DNA from: an uncultured Aquimarina sp.
GTDB taxonomy: Bacteria; Bacteroidota; Bacteroidia; Flavobacteriales; Flavobacteriaceae
Assembly: GCF_947492965.1 (NCBI RefSeq)
Contig: NZ_CANLOZ010000002.1
Span: 620,001 to 684,000, forward strand
DNA length: 64,000 nucleotides
Direction: 5' to 3'
Under the pieces are notes generated by a model that saw only the letters and a list, made by a program, of their open reading frames with translations, was not told the DNA's origin and ran no database searches. The position numbers and the translations under genes are program-made. The first letter of the stretch is position 1. Each line of letters begins with the position of its first letter. This document shows positions 8,547 to 17,420 of this stretch, piece after piece.

Positions 8547-9305
8547 TTATAGGTTGTAATCTATGATTAACATATCTCTATATCCACCTTCCATATTCGA
8601 AAAAGAATAAATTGGAGATACATCATGTTTTACGTGTTCATCAGAAACAACAATTGTATCCAAAAAATTAAATAATTGTTTATGAATTAATGGATCTTCG
8701 TTCAAATCATAAAGACCAGAAATCCCTCCAGAAATTTCTTTTCTAGAAATCAAATGTTGTGAAACAAATTTATGACCATCCTGATGGATACCTTCTGGAG
8801 TTGGTAAACCGATTGCTCCGTAGGAAGCTTTTATTCTCATTTGATGCACATTAATTTTAATCTCACTGGTAGTAATATTTGAAAGTGTTAGTACGTTCTC
8901 TATAACATATTTTATGATAGATTCTAACAACTTAGATTCGAGAAATTCCTTTTTAGAAGGTTCAAAAACTCGTTCTACATCACCAACAAATTTGTTGATA
9001 GATTTACTTTGTACAAAGGCAACATTCTCCGTTAAAGGTTCTAAAGATTTAGTCACTAAATTATATGATAAATACCCTATTCTTCTCATGCGGTATTTAC
9101 CACCATCAGGCATATAAGGATCTAATTCTAAATAGTTCCAAAAATCTTTAAATTCTTCGATTTGATCATGAGTAAATTCATTTTTCTCATCAATATCATT
9201 GGATGATAAGAGGACAAAATTATCATTAGATAATTGTGATTGGAAATCTGTAGTAAGTTGGTTAATAGTCAGAGTGGCTTCTGTTCGTTTTTTTGTAATA
9301 TTCAT
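8547..9305 (-). CDS. 2-oxoglutarate/Fe(II)-dependent amino-acid hydroxylase (BsmA/IDO family)
   Basis: This 252-residue enzyme is of the type that hydroxylates free aliphatic amino acids such as isoleucine, with 2-oxoglutarate and oxygen as co-substrates. The metal triad reads His174-x-Asp176 in GIHQDGHKF and His227 in VKHDVSPIY. Arg243 in GGYRDML is placed to bind 2-oxoglutarate. The ISGGISGLYD segment matches the GGE/GGS turn of the family. It is cytosolic, with no signal peptide. It is the first gene of a minus-strand operon with a gate-type transporter and a D-2-hydroxyacid dehydrogenase. Substrate and position of hydroxylation are unknown. Confidence 0.82.
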   Translation of the reverse strand: MNITKKRTEATLTINQLTTDFQSQLSNDNFVLLSSNDIDEKNEFTHDQIEEFKDFWNYLELDPYMPDGGKYRMRRIGYLSYNLVTKSLEPLTENVAFVQSKSINKFVGDVERVFEPSKKEFLESKLLESIIKYVIENVLTLSNITTSEIKINVHQMRIKASYGAIGLPTPEGIHQDGHKFVSQHLISRKEISGGISGLYDLNEDPLIHKQLFNFLDTIVVSDEHVKHDVSPIYSFSNMEGGYRDMLIIDYNL

Positions 9306-9668
9306 GATTTTAAGTTTTAATTGATACTCAAAATTATTCTATTTCAAAAAGTATAGAAGCTTAAATTGTTTATCAAAAAGTTAACTTTATCGGGGAATAT
9401 TCTCCTAATATACAATAAAAAAACAATTATTTAACCTTATTTGATCACTAATAAATCCAGGATAAAACCATTGAAACAAATGCGATTTCTATAAAATCTT
9501 AATAAGCAATAATTTAATAAAACCTAATTACATTTTATCTAAAAATTCCCCATAAATATTATTAAATATGTAATTTAAAAAGAGTTCCCTTATTACGTTA
9601 AGATTATCAAAAAAGGGTATATAACCCATTAAAACACTTTCATAACATAGAACACTAGTTATTAAATG
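9306..9668. other. Gene-free AT-rich region upstream of the hydroxylase operon
   Basis: About 360 bases lie between the hydroxylase start and the terminator of the symporter gene. I find no open frame with coding character. The region must hold the promoter of the minus-strand hydroxylase operon, but I cannot pick a convincing TAnnTTTG element. A short palindromic GGGTATATAACCC lies near 9616-9628. No other structure stands out. Confidence 0.5.
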
Positions 9669-9702
9669 AAAAAACAAAGACGGCTTTTGTAGCCGTCTTT
9701 GT
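9669..9702 (-). terminator. Terminator after the dicarboxylate symporter gene
   Basis: The 12-base perfect stem ACAAAGACGGCT/AGCCGTCTTTGT has a 5-base loop and on the minus strand is followed by T-rich sequence (9669-9674). It is placed 30 bases beyond the stop codon of the symporter. Confidence 0.88.
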
Positions 9703-9731
9703 CTCATATTTCATTAGTTTTTGATTCGGTA

Positions 9732-11180
9732 CTAGTTTACATTAGGATCAAAAGCGTCATCTGGATTTTTATTAGGATCGTAATGAAGAAGTCCTTCACC
9801 CTTTGCTATAATAGAAGATACCGTAGCATCACCTGTAACATTTACAACAGTTCTACACATATCCAATATACGATCAACAGGAAAAATAATAGCTATCCAT
9901 GCTGGATTTAAACCAACCGATCCCAATACGATAATTAGCATTACCAATCCTGCACTAGGTACCGCTGCTGATCCGATTGATGCTAGGGTCGCAGTTACTA
10001 CAATGGTAAGTTGCTGCCCAAAAGTTAAATCAATCATATGTAATTGTGCTAAAAACACTACAGCTACAGCTTGATACAAACATGTACCATCCATGTTTAC
10101 AGTAGCACCGATAGGCAATACAAAACTTGTAATCTTCTTATCTACTCCTAAATTATCTTCTACGCATTCTAGGGTAACTGGTAAAGTAGCTGCACTACTT
10201 GATGTAGAAAAAGCGGTAGTTTGTGCCAATCCCATAGCTTTGAAAAAACCCTTGTATGGAATTACCTTTACCAAGATTTTAAGTATTAATGGATACACCA
10301 CAAATATCATAAACATTAATCCTAAGAACACCGTTAACGTATACCAAGAAAGTCCTTGAAAAATATCTGATACTTTATCAAGGTCATCACCGGCCATTTT
10401 ACTAATCACTCCAGCTAATAAAGCGAATACAAAAAATGGAGCTGCTTGCATTACCAAGTCTACCATCTTAAGAAATACATCCATGATACCATCTACTATT
10501 TTTTTAACTGGTTCGGATTTTTCTTCGGGAATTAATAACAGACTGACTCCAAAAAATATCGCAAAAAAGATGATTTGAAGCATTAATCCATTATTGGACA
10601 AAGCTTTAAATAAATTTGATGGAACCAAATCGACTAAAGGTTGCAGAGGACCAGAATTTTTAGTCTTTTCGGCATCTTTCATTTTAGAAGCTACTTTTTC
10701 ATCTGTTGACTGATTCTGTAGCTGTAATTTAATTCGATCAACTCTTTCTTTATTTGCAGGATCACTCATATAGCTTACTCCATCTTTGATCTCCTGATCA
10801 TTCTCTAACGCCCAGATCTCGTAAGAAATACGATTATCTATTCGGGTATTTTCATCAATTAGACTTCCTGGTTTTATAATATTTACGATAGAAAGTCCCA
10901 TTCCCACAGCTAACACTGTAGTTAATAAGTATGCTAGCAATGTCTTACCACCCATTCTACCAAGACTCGAAGAACTTCCTATTCCCGCTACTCCATTAAT
11001 AATTGAAAAAAGAACTAACGGTACTGCAATTAATTTTAATAAATTAATGAAGATAGTTCCGAAAGGAGCAATAAAATTATTAGTAAATTCACTCCAGCCT
11101 AAATAACTAGAGAGTACGGCCCATAAAATTCCTAAAAGGAGTCCAATAATAATCTTAAGATATAAGGGTAATTTTTTCAT
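9732..11180 (-). CDS. Dicarboxylate/amino-acid:cation symporter (DAACS/SDF family)
   Basis: The protein has 482 residues from the ATG ending at 11180. A longer frame to 11234 would run into the aroC terminator, so I reject it. It is a polytopic inner-membrane protein of the GltP/DctA type. Motifs include the serine-rich re-entrant loop TTAFSTSSSAATLPVT, the transmembrane motif ATVNMDGT and the C-terminal NVTGDA. A hydrophilic stretch of about 80 residues (roughly 110-190, with KDAEKTKNSG) interrupts the N-terminal half, as in many Bacteroidota homologues. The likely substrate is glutamate, aspartate or a C4-dicarboxylate, with Na+ or H+. A promoter-like TATCTTCG lies at 11213-11220. Confidence 0.93.
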   Translation of the reverse strand: MKKLPLYLKIIIGLLLGILWAVLSSYLGWSEFTNNFIAPFGTIFINLLKLIAVPLVLFSIINGVAGIGSSSSLGRMGGKTLLAYLLTTVLAVGMGLSIVNIIKPGSLIDENTRIDNRISYEIWALENDQEIKDGVSYMSDPANKERVDRIKLQLQNQSTDEKVASKMKDAEKTKNSGPLQPLVDLVPSNLFKALSNNGLMLQIIFFAIFFGVSLLLIPEEKSEPVKKIVDGIMDVFLKMVDLVMQAAPFFVFALLAGVISKMAGDDLDKVSDIFQGLSWYTLTVFLGLMFMIFVVYPLILKILVKVIPYKGFFKAMGLAQTTAFSTSSSAATLPVTLECVEDNLGVDKKITSFVLPIGATVNMDGTCLYQAVAVVFLAQLHMIDLTFGQQLTIVVTATLASIGSAAVPSAGLVMLIIVLGSVGLNPAWIAIIFPVDRILDMCRTVVNVTGDATVSSIIAKGEGLLHYDPNKNPDDAFDPNVN

Positions 11181-11231
11181 GCGAATTCTCAATTTTTCCG
11201 AGTATAAAAGGTCGAAGATATAAATTAAAAA

Positions 11232-11263
11232 CAAAAAAACGGTAACCTTGTTAAGATTACCGT
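11232..11263 (-). terminator. Terminator after aroC
   Basis: On the minus strand an 11-pair stem (11253-11263 with 11239-11249, one G-U pair, 3-base loop) is followed by six or more T. It lies 25 bases past the aroC stop and overlaps the false upstream extension of the symporter frame. Confidence 0.85.
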
Positions 11264-11287
11264 AACATTAACTATATTTTTAAGTGC

Positions 11288-12352
11288 TTATTTTTTAATC
11301 GTACGATTCATTAGCCAGTAATCAACAATTACCAAAGCTGCCATTGCCTCAACGATAGGAACGGCGCGTGGCACTACACAAGGATCATGTCTACCTTTTC
11401 CTTGCATATTAACTATGTTCCCTTCTTTATCAATAGTCTCTTGGTCTTGCATAATAGTAGCTACCGGTTTAAACGCCACGTTAAAGTAGATATCCATTCC
11501 ATTAGAAATTCCACCTTGAATCCCACCAGAAAGATTAGTTTTTGTAGTACCATCCGTATTGAAAAGATCATTATGCATACTTCCCTTTAGTACTGCTCCA
11601 GCAAAACCACTACCATATTCAAAACCTTTTACTGCATTAATAGAAAGCATCGCTTTTCCTAATTCTGCATGGAGTTTATCAAAAGCTGGTTCTCCCAATC
11701 CAACAGGAACTCCAGAAATAACACAACTTACTAATCCTCCTACGGTATCTCCTTCTTTTCGTATTTGTTTGATATACTGTTCCATCTCCTGCGCTTTATC
11801 GGTATCAGGGCATCGAACAATATTACTTTCTACTAATGAAAAATCTAGTTCTGTATGCGGTTTCTCTAATTTAATTGATCCCACACCACTCACATAAGCA
11901 TTAAAACTAATACCAGAAAGAATTTGCTTTGCTATAGCTCCTGCTACTACTCTACTCGCAGTTTCTCTAGCCGATGATCGTCCTCCTCCTCTATAATCTC
12001 TTATACCATATTTCTGATCATAAGTATAATCTGCATGTGATGGCCTGTAAGAATCTTTAATGTGCGAATAGTCTTTTGATTTTTGATTTGCATTTTTAAT
12101 CACAAATCCGATAGGTGTTCCTGTCGTAACACCTTCAAAAATACCAGAATAGAATTCTACGGTATCAGGCTCCTTTCGTTGAGTAACAATTGCAGATTGT
12201 CCTGGTTTTCTACGATCTAATTCTGCTTGTATCGCATCAAGATCGAGTTGTACTCCAGAAGGACATCCATCGATGACTCCTCCTATTGCTGGTCCGTGAG
12301 ATTCTCCAAAAGTGGTTACCTTAAATAGGTTCCCAAATGTATTTCCTGCCAT
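11288..12352 (-). CDS. aroC: Chorismate synthase
   Basis: AroC converts 5-enolpyruvylshikimate-3-phosphate to chorismate, the last common step of aromatic amino-acid synthesis, with reduced FMN. The length of 354 residues is normal. Signatures include [18 protein letters not shown] near the N-terminus, [22 protein letters not shown] sequence in the middle, and the C-terminal [18 protein letters not shown]. All are intact. It is cytosolic and is transcribed alone, ending at the hairpin at 11232-11263. Confidence 0.98.
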   Translation of the reverse strand: MAGNTFGNLFKVTTFGESHGPAIGGVIDGCPSGVQLDLDAIQAELDRRKPGQSAIVTQRKEPDTVEFYSGIFEGVTTGTPIGFVIKNANQKSKDYSHIKDSYRPSHADYTYDQKYGIRDYRGGGRSSARETASRVVAGAIAKQILSGISFNAYVSGVGSIKLEKPHTELDFSLVESNIVRCPDTDKAQEMEQYIKQIRKEGDTVGGLVSCVISGVPVGLGEPAFDKLHAELGKAMLSINAVKGFEYGSGFAGAVLKGSMHNDLFNTDGTTKTNLSGGIQGGISNGMDIYFNVAFKPVATIMQDQETIDKEGNIVNMQGKGRHDPCVVPRAVPIVEAMAALVIVDYWLMNRTIKK

Positions 12353-12496
12353 TCAAAAACAATTTTCAACAAATGTACTTGTTAATCTTCAAAAATGCGA
12401 TAGTAATTTGATAGAAAACCCATCAATATTTTTCGAAAATTATTACTATTTCATATTTAAAACTTATTTTTTGAACAATACTTATTTCTACCTTAT

Positions 12497-13657
12497 TTAT
12501 ACCTTTAACCAATTCATTGTACTAATGGCTTTCATAAAACTTTGCATCTGTGCTAATGTTCCAATACTAACCCTTGCCCAAGTAGGATAATGTTTTCCTC
12601 CACTAGGAAAAATTGCAATTCCAAAGGTTTTTAATTCTTCTTTTAGTCGTTTTACATCCTTTACTTCTATCAACATAAAGTTTGTATCGCTTTTTACATA
12701 CTGAAGTCCTAAATCATCTAAACTATCTTCCATATATTTTTTTACTTCAGAATTCTTCTTTTGATAATCATTCACATATGAAGGATCTTCTAAAGCTGTA
12801 ATCGCGGCTACTACTCCAGGGTTGCTGATTAATCCATCAAAATTATAAAACTCATGATTCAATTTGGCTATCGTTTCTGATAAGCCCATAGCATACCCTA
12901 CTCTTAAACCTGCCAAGCCATAGGCTTTAGAAAATGTTCTAATAATCAGAACATTATATTTTTCTTGTAATAATTTAATCGTATCAGGTTTCTTTTTGGG
13001 GTCCATAAGTTCTACATAGGCTTCATCTATAGCCACCGTACAATTAGATGATGCTACTTCTTTACAAAAAGATAGTAAATCATTCGCTGATAAAGCTTTA
13101 CCAGTAGGATTGTTAGGATTACAGATATATACCAATCTGGTAGCCTTCGTAATCGCACTTTTGGTTGTTTTTAAATCAATATCCATAGTATCTGTTAACA
13201 ATATTCTTTTGGCTTTATGATCAAAAATCCTATCAGCAAAAGCTGCTGTAACATTAAAAGTGGTTGCAGGTACTATAATACTATCTTGCTGTTGCCCAAA
13301 AGCTCGAGTAAGCATGCATAAAATTTCGAAAGAACCATGGCCCAAAATCACTTGGTCTTCCTGAATATGATTCTGTTTAGCTATTTTTTTTCTTAACTCG
13401 TCTGTAGCATATGAATTAAAAGATGCATATCTATTGACTCTCGATGTATGCTCTTTTATTACATTTGTTACGTTTTGTGAAGGTCCGTAAGGATTCTCAT
13501 TAGAGAATAAGCGTATGGGTTCTTTTTCTTCTAGGGTTCTAAAATCATTTTGTTCCAATAAAGAAGCTCCGTAGGTAATCGGAGCTATAGAACTAGCCAC
13601 AGCTAATGTGCTCCCTAATTGTAAAAATTTTCTTCTATTATGTCTATACGTTTCCAT
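12497..13657 (-). CDS. HisC-like class I/II aminotransferase with a Tat signal
   Basis: This 386-residue PLP enzyme of the histidinol-phosphate aminotransferase type carries an N-terminal leader with the twin-arginine motif NRRKFLQLG (7-15) followed by a hydrophobic stretch. The PLP lysine is Lys244 (RTFSKAYGLAG). NPNNPTGK (180-187), Asp211 and Tyr214 in AIDEAYVE, and RVGYAMG complete the active site. Cytosolic HisC proteins lack such a leader, so the enzyme is predicted to be folded with PLP in the cytosol and exported to the periplasm or membrane. It is probably not the biosynthetic HisC, since no his genes are nearby. The substrate is unknown. It diverges from topB. Confidence 0.85.
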   Translation of the reverse strand: METYRHNRRKFLQLGSTLAVASSIAPITYGASLLEQNDFRTLEEKEPIRLFSNENPYGPSQNVTNVIKEHTSRVNRYASFNSYATDELRKKIAKQNHIQEDQVILGHGSFEILCMLTRAFGQQQDSIIVPATTFNVTAAFADRIFDHKAKRILLTDTMDIDLKTTKSAITKATRLVYICNPNNPTGKALSANDLLSFCKEVASSNCTVAIDEAYVELMDPKKKPDTIKLLQEKYNVLIIRTFSKAYGLAGLRVGYAMGLSETIAKLNHEFYNFDGLISNPGVVAAITALEDPSYVNDYQKKNSEVKKYMEDSLDDLGLQYVKSDTNFMLIEVKDVKRLKEELKTFGIAIFPSGGKHYPTWARVSIGTLAQMQSFMKAISTMNWLKV

Positions 13658-13810
13658 AAATAAGGTTTTTTACAAATTTGATGGATATACTGCGATTTTC
13701 ATTCCTAAATCATGATATTGGCACACTAAAACATGATAATAGAATAATTTAAACGCATCATTTTTAATTAAAATTTGACTAATTTTCCACCGGAAAAGTA
13801 ATTCGAATTA

Positions 13811-16111
13811 ATGAAAGTTTGCATAGCCGAAAAACCAAGTGTTGCGAGAGAGATTGCTACTGTTTTAGGAGCTACCACAAAACGCGATGGATATTATGAA
13901 GGTAATGGATATGCTGTTACGTATACTTTTGGTCATTTGTGCACGCTATACGAACCTAATGACTACAAACCACATTGGAAAAGTTGGGATCTTAATAATC
14001 TACCAATGCTCCCTGAAAAATTCAAAACCAAAGTTGTGGATAATGAGGGTATCCAAAAACAGTTTGGTATTGTAAAATCATTATTCGAAAAAGCAACTGT
14101 AGTAATTAATTGTGGTGATGCTGGTCAGGAAGGAGAATTGATACAACGATGGGTAATCGATCAAGTCGGTTATACTGGTGAAGTTCAACGTTTATGGATT
14201 TCTTCTCTTACTACAGAAGCTATCAAAGAAGGTTTTACGAATTTAAAACCATCTACACAATATGATAATTTGTATTATGCAGGTTTTTCTAGAGCTATTG
14301 GAGATTGGTTATTAGGAATGAACGCCACTAGACTGTATACCGTAAAACATGGAGGGTACAAACAAGTATTATCTATTGGAAGGGTACAAACTCCTAGTCT
14401 AGCCATGGTAGTCCATAGATTTAAGGAAATTCAAAACTTTATACCACAACCATATTGGGAATTACAAACCTTATACAGAGATACCTTATTTAGTTATGAA
14501 GAAGGTCGTTTTCTAAAAAAAGAAGACGGCGAAATATTAGCTAATAAAGTAAAACAAAGTGATTTTGAGATTATTTCTATTACCAAAAAGAATGGTAAAG
14601 AGTATGCGCCAAAATTGTTTGACCTAACTGGTTTACAAGTATACTGTAATACCAAATTTGGTTTTTCTGCAGATGAAACACTTAAAATTGTTCAACGGTT
14701 ATATGAATTAAAAGTAGTTACTTATCCTAGAGTAGACACCACCTTTTTACCAAATGACATCTACCCAAAAGTTCCGGGTATATTACAAAAGTTAACAGAC
14801 TACAATGCTCTAACTACTCCAATTCTTGGAAAAAAGATCAAAAAATCTACCAAAGTCTTTAACGATAAAAAGGTCACTGATCACCACGCTATCATCCCTA
14901 CAGGAGAGCAAACCAACTTACAGATCAATCAGAAAAAAGTGTATGATATCATTACACGACGTTTTATTGCTGTATTTTATGACGATTGTAAAGTAGCCAA
15001 TACAACAGTTATTGGTAAAGCTGATACCGTATCTTTTAAAACGACTGGAAAGGTAATTTTAGAAAAAGGTTGGCGTATTGTATTTGAAACACCAGAAAGT
15101 GTTAGTAAAAAAGAATCTGGAATACTCCCTGAATTTGTAAAAGGTGAAAAAGGTCCTCATGAACCTTCTTTTCTAGAAAAAGAAACCAAACCTCCCAGAC
15201 AATTTACAGAGGCTACTTTATTAAGAGCTATGGAAACAGCAGGAAAACAGGTGGATGATGAAGAAATGAGAGAACTCATGAAGGAAAATGGAATCGGAAG
15301 ACCTTCTACTAGAGCTAACATTATTGAAACCTTATTCAAAAGAAAATATATAGAACGTAATAAAAAACAGATTTTACCAACTACCACAGGTATACAATTG
15401 ATAGATACGATACAAAATAAACTATTAATATCTGCTGAATTAACTGGTCGATGGGAAAAGCAACTCAAAGAGATAGAAAAAGGTACATTTCATGCTGGTG
15501 CTTTTATTAAAAACATGAAGCAAATGGTAGATCATTTAGTATATGAAGTACGAACTGAAAAAACTAGAGCTAACATATCGTATACCACTTCCGAAAAAAC
15601 AGAAAAAGCAACTAAAAAAGTTACTAAATCATCTATTTTACAGGAGAAATGTCCTAAATGTGGCAAAGGAACGCTATTGAAAGGAAAATCCGCTTACGGA
15701 TGTAGTGCATATAAAGAAGGTTGTGATTTTCAATTACCCTTTGTTTTTACAGGTAAAAAAATCTCTGAAAAACAATATATACGATTACTCAAAAAAGGTT
15801 GTACAGTAAATTTAAAAGGCTTCAAAACAGAAGAGAAAACAGTAGAAGGTTTAGTACGTTTTGATGAAGATCATCAATTGGTTTTAGAAACTAAAAAAAT
15901 CGCAACACAACCTCAAACTGTACCCGATAAGATCTCATGCCCTAAATGCAAGAAAGGTCATATACTAAAAGGAAAAACAGCTTACGGCTGTAGTGAATTC
16001 AATAATGGTTGTAATTTTCAATGTTCTTTCGAAATCATAAGAAATAAAGCAGGTAATCAAAAATTATCAAAAGAATTGGTATACGATATTATACAGAGTC
16101 ATGTTTCGTAA
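13811..16111 (+). CDS. topB: DNA topoisomerase III (type IA) with two C-terminal zinc-ribbon repeats
   Basis: This 766-residue type IA topoisomerase passes DNA through a transient single-strand break. The N-terminal Toprim domain starts MKVCIAEKPSVAREIA, with acidic residues in NCGDAGQEGELIQRW. The SIGRVQTPSLAMVV segment follows. The catalytic tyrosine is in VTYPRVDT and GIGRPSTRANIIETL is the late type IA motif. The C-terminus carries two similar zinc-binding modules, CPKCGKGTLLKGKSAYGCS and CPKCKKGHILKGKTAYGCS, about 100 residues apart and joined by a topoisomerase-repeat-like linker. It is transcribed alone and divergently from the aminotransferase. Confidence 0.95.
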   Translation: MKVCIAEKPSVAREIATVLGATTKRDGYYEGNGYAVTYTFGHLCTLYEPNDYKPHWKSWDLNNLPMLPEKFKTKVVDNEGIQKQFGIVKSLFEKATVVINCGDAGQEGELIQRWVIDQVGYTGEVQRLWISSLTTEAIKEGFTNLKPSTQYDNLYYAGFSRAIGDWLLGMNATRLYTVKHGGYKQVLSIGRVQTPSLAMVVHRFKEIQNFIPQPYWELQTLYRDTLFSYEEGRFLKKEDGEILANKVKQSDFEIISITKKNGKEYAPKLFDLTGLQVYCNTKFGFSADETLKIVQRLYELKVVTYPRVDTTFLPNDIYPKVPGILQKLTDYNALTTPILGKKIKKSTKVFNDKKVTDHHAIIPTGEQTNLQINQKKVYDIITRRFIAVFYDDCKVANTTVIGKADTVSFKTTGKVILEKGWRIVFETPESVSKKESGILPEFVKGEKGPHEPSFLEKETKPPRQFTEATLLRAMETAGKQVDDEEMRELMKENGIGRPSTRANIIETLFKRKYIERNKKQILPTTTGIQLIDTIQNKLLISAELTGRWEKQLKEIEKGTFHAGAFIKNMKQMVDHLVYEVRTEKTRANISYTTSEKTEKATKKVTKSSILQEKCPKCGKGTLLKGKSAYGCSAYKEGCDFQLPFVFTGKKISEKQYIRLLKKGCTVNLKGFKTEEKTVEGLVRFDEDHQLVLETKKIATQPQTVPDKISCPKCKKGHILKGKTAYGCSEFNNGCNFQCSFEIIRNKAGNQKLSKELVYDIIQSHVS

Positions 16112-16263
16112 AAACACTCCTTAAAATCAAATAAAATCTACCTATTTAATTCTTGCTAATACAGCTATAAATGGCTATTTTAGAGTGATTTTATAACAGA
16201 ATTGTTAAATAGCTGAATTACAATAATCAGCAATACAAAATTTCATAAAAGATATCAGTAGCA

Positions 16264-16788
16264 ATGGTGGATTTTACTAATATCGAATACTTAAAATCAG
16301 GTAATAAATACCAACAAGACACCTATAACGTACTTCGGAATTTGGAAATTTTTAAACAGCTAAAATCTTACGATCCTATTCTAACAGGTACCATTCCTAT
16401 TGATATTTATACTGATAATAGTGATTTAGATATTATTTGTGAATGTCATGATCATGAAGAATTTACAAATACAGTATTTACATTATTCTCTGACCAAGAG
16501 GATTTTCGAATAGCCACAAATAATCATCGTATTTCTCCATACACGGTAGCCAATTTTAGCTATTCCTCGTTTTCTATTGAAATTTTTGGACAAAATATTC
16601 CTACTCAAGAACAAAAGGCATATAAGCATATGATGATAGAGTATGAAATTTTGAAGAAAATGAGCCCTACTTTTAAGGAGAATATTAGAATGCTAAAGAG
16701 AAAAGGAATAAAAACAGAACCAGCCTTTGCAGAATTATTGCGGATATCTGGAGATCCTTATGAAGAACTATTAAATTTTAGAATATAA
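16264..16788 (+). CDS. DUF4269 protein, nucleotidyltransferase-like
   Basis: The protein has 174 residues. The segment ILTGTIPIDIYTDNSDLDIICE places a Gly-Thr and a later Asp-x-Asp in the same order as the GS...DxD core of nucleotidyltransferase-fold enzymes. The tail KTEPAFAELLRISGDPYEELL is conserved in the DUF4269 family as I know it. It is a soluble cytosolic protein. No experimentally established role is known to me. The next gene follows after 16 bases but is a lipoprotein of unrelated type. Transfer of a nucleotidyl group is inferred from motif order only. Confidence 0.72.
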   Translation: MVDFTNIEYLKSGNKYQQDTYNVLRNLEIFKQLKSYDPILTGTIPIDIYTDNSDLDIICECHDHEEFTNTVFTLFSDQEDFRIATNNHRISPYTVANFSYSSFSIEIFGQNIPTQEQKAYKHMMIEYEILKKMSPTFKENIRMLKRKGIKTEPAFAELLRISGDPYEELLNFRI

Positions 16789-16804
16789 GTTATAAAGAGA
16801 TATC

Positions 16805-17368
16805 ATGGTACATTACGCATTATTCATCAAAAAACTTTCATATTCGAATGTTCTCAAAAAAGCAAGAACTATAATACTATTATTTCTAGTTTTTACAATG
16901 GCTTGGAGCTGTAAAGGTGAGAATACAAATACATTATCTCATACAGATCATAAAACGAATATCTTAAAAGAAGAGCAAGCCATCTTAAATACTTTAAATA
17001 ATGAAACCAAAGCTGCATTTCGTAGAGACTATAAAGCTTGGCAAGACTACTGGATTCAGGATTCTTCAATAACAAAAGTATATCTTGATTTTACAACAAA
17101 AAAATTCTCAGAATCAGTAGGCTGGGAAGAAATTAGTCGATTTGTAAAAACATTTATGGATGAACATCCGGAACCAGAACCTATTCCAAAACTATTAGAC
17201 AAAATTAATGTTCGACTTTATGGTGATGGTGCTTGGGTCACCTATGAACAGCAAGATTCTCTACGCGGATTGAAACGAGAAACAAGATTAATGGAAAAAG
17301 TTGATGGTCACTGGAAAATCGCAGGAATGCAAACTACCATATACGGGTTACCAATATCTAACGAATAA
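16805..17368 (+). CDS. NTF2/SnoaL-like (DUF4440-type) lipoprotein
   Basis: The protein has 187 residues. It has a long N-terminal region, then the hydrophobic segment TIILLFLVFTMAW and a lipobox ending AWSC. The mature domain contains AILNTLNNETKAAFRRDYKAWQDYW and ends VDGHWKIAGMQTTIYG, the usual layout of SnoaL/DUF4440 folds that bind small hydrophobic ligands. The signal region is about 35 residues, long for a lipoprotein, so the true start could be slightly downstream, although no better ATG is present. The enzymatic activity is unknown. It is followed by a FAD monooxygenase gene after 52 bases. Confidence 0.7.
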   Translation: MVHYALFIKKLSYSNVLKKARTIILLFLVFTMAWSCKGENTNTLSHTDHKTNILKEEQAILNTLNNETKAAFRRDYKAWQDYWIQDSSITKVYLDFTTKKFSESVGWEEISRFVKTFMDEHPEPEPIPKLLDKINVRLYGDGAWVTYEQQDSLRGLKRETRLMEKVDGHWKIAGMQTTIYGLPISNE

Positions 17369-17420
17369 CAGTACTTATAGAAAATATAATTTACAAAACA
17401 TACATCAAATAAAATAATAT

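Noticed and set aside
9699..9911. A 70-codon plus-strand frame
   Set aside because: It is antisense to the 3' end of the symporter gene and lies on its terminator.
11559..11897. A 112-codon plus-strand frame within aroC
   Set aside because: It is antisense to conserved aroC motifs.
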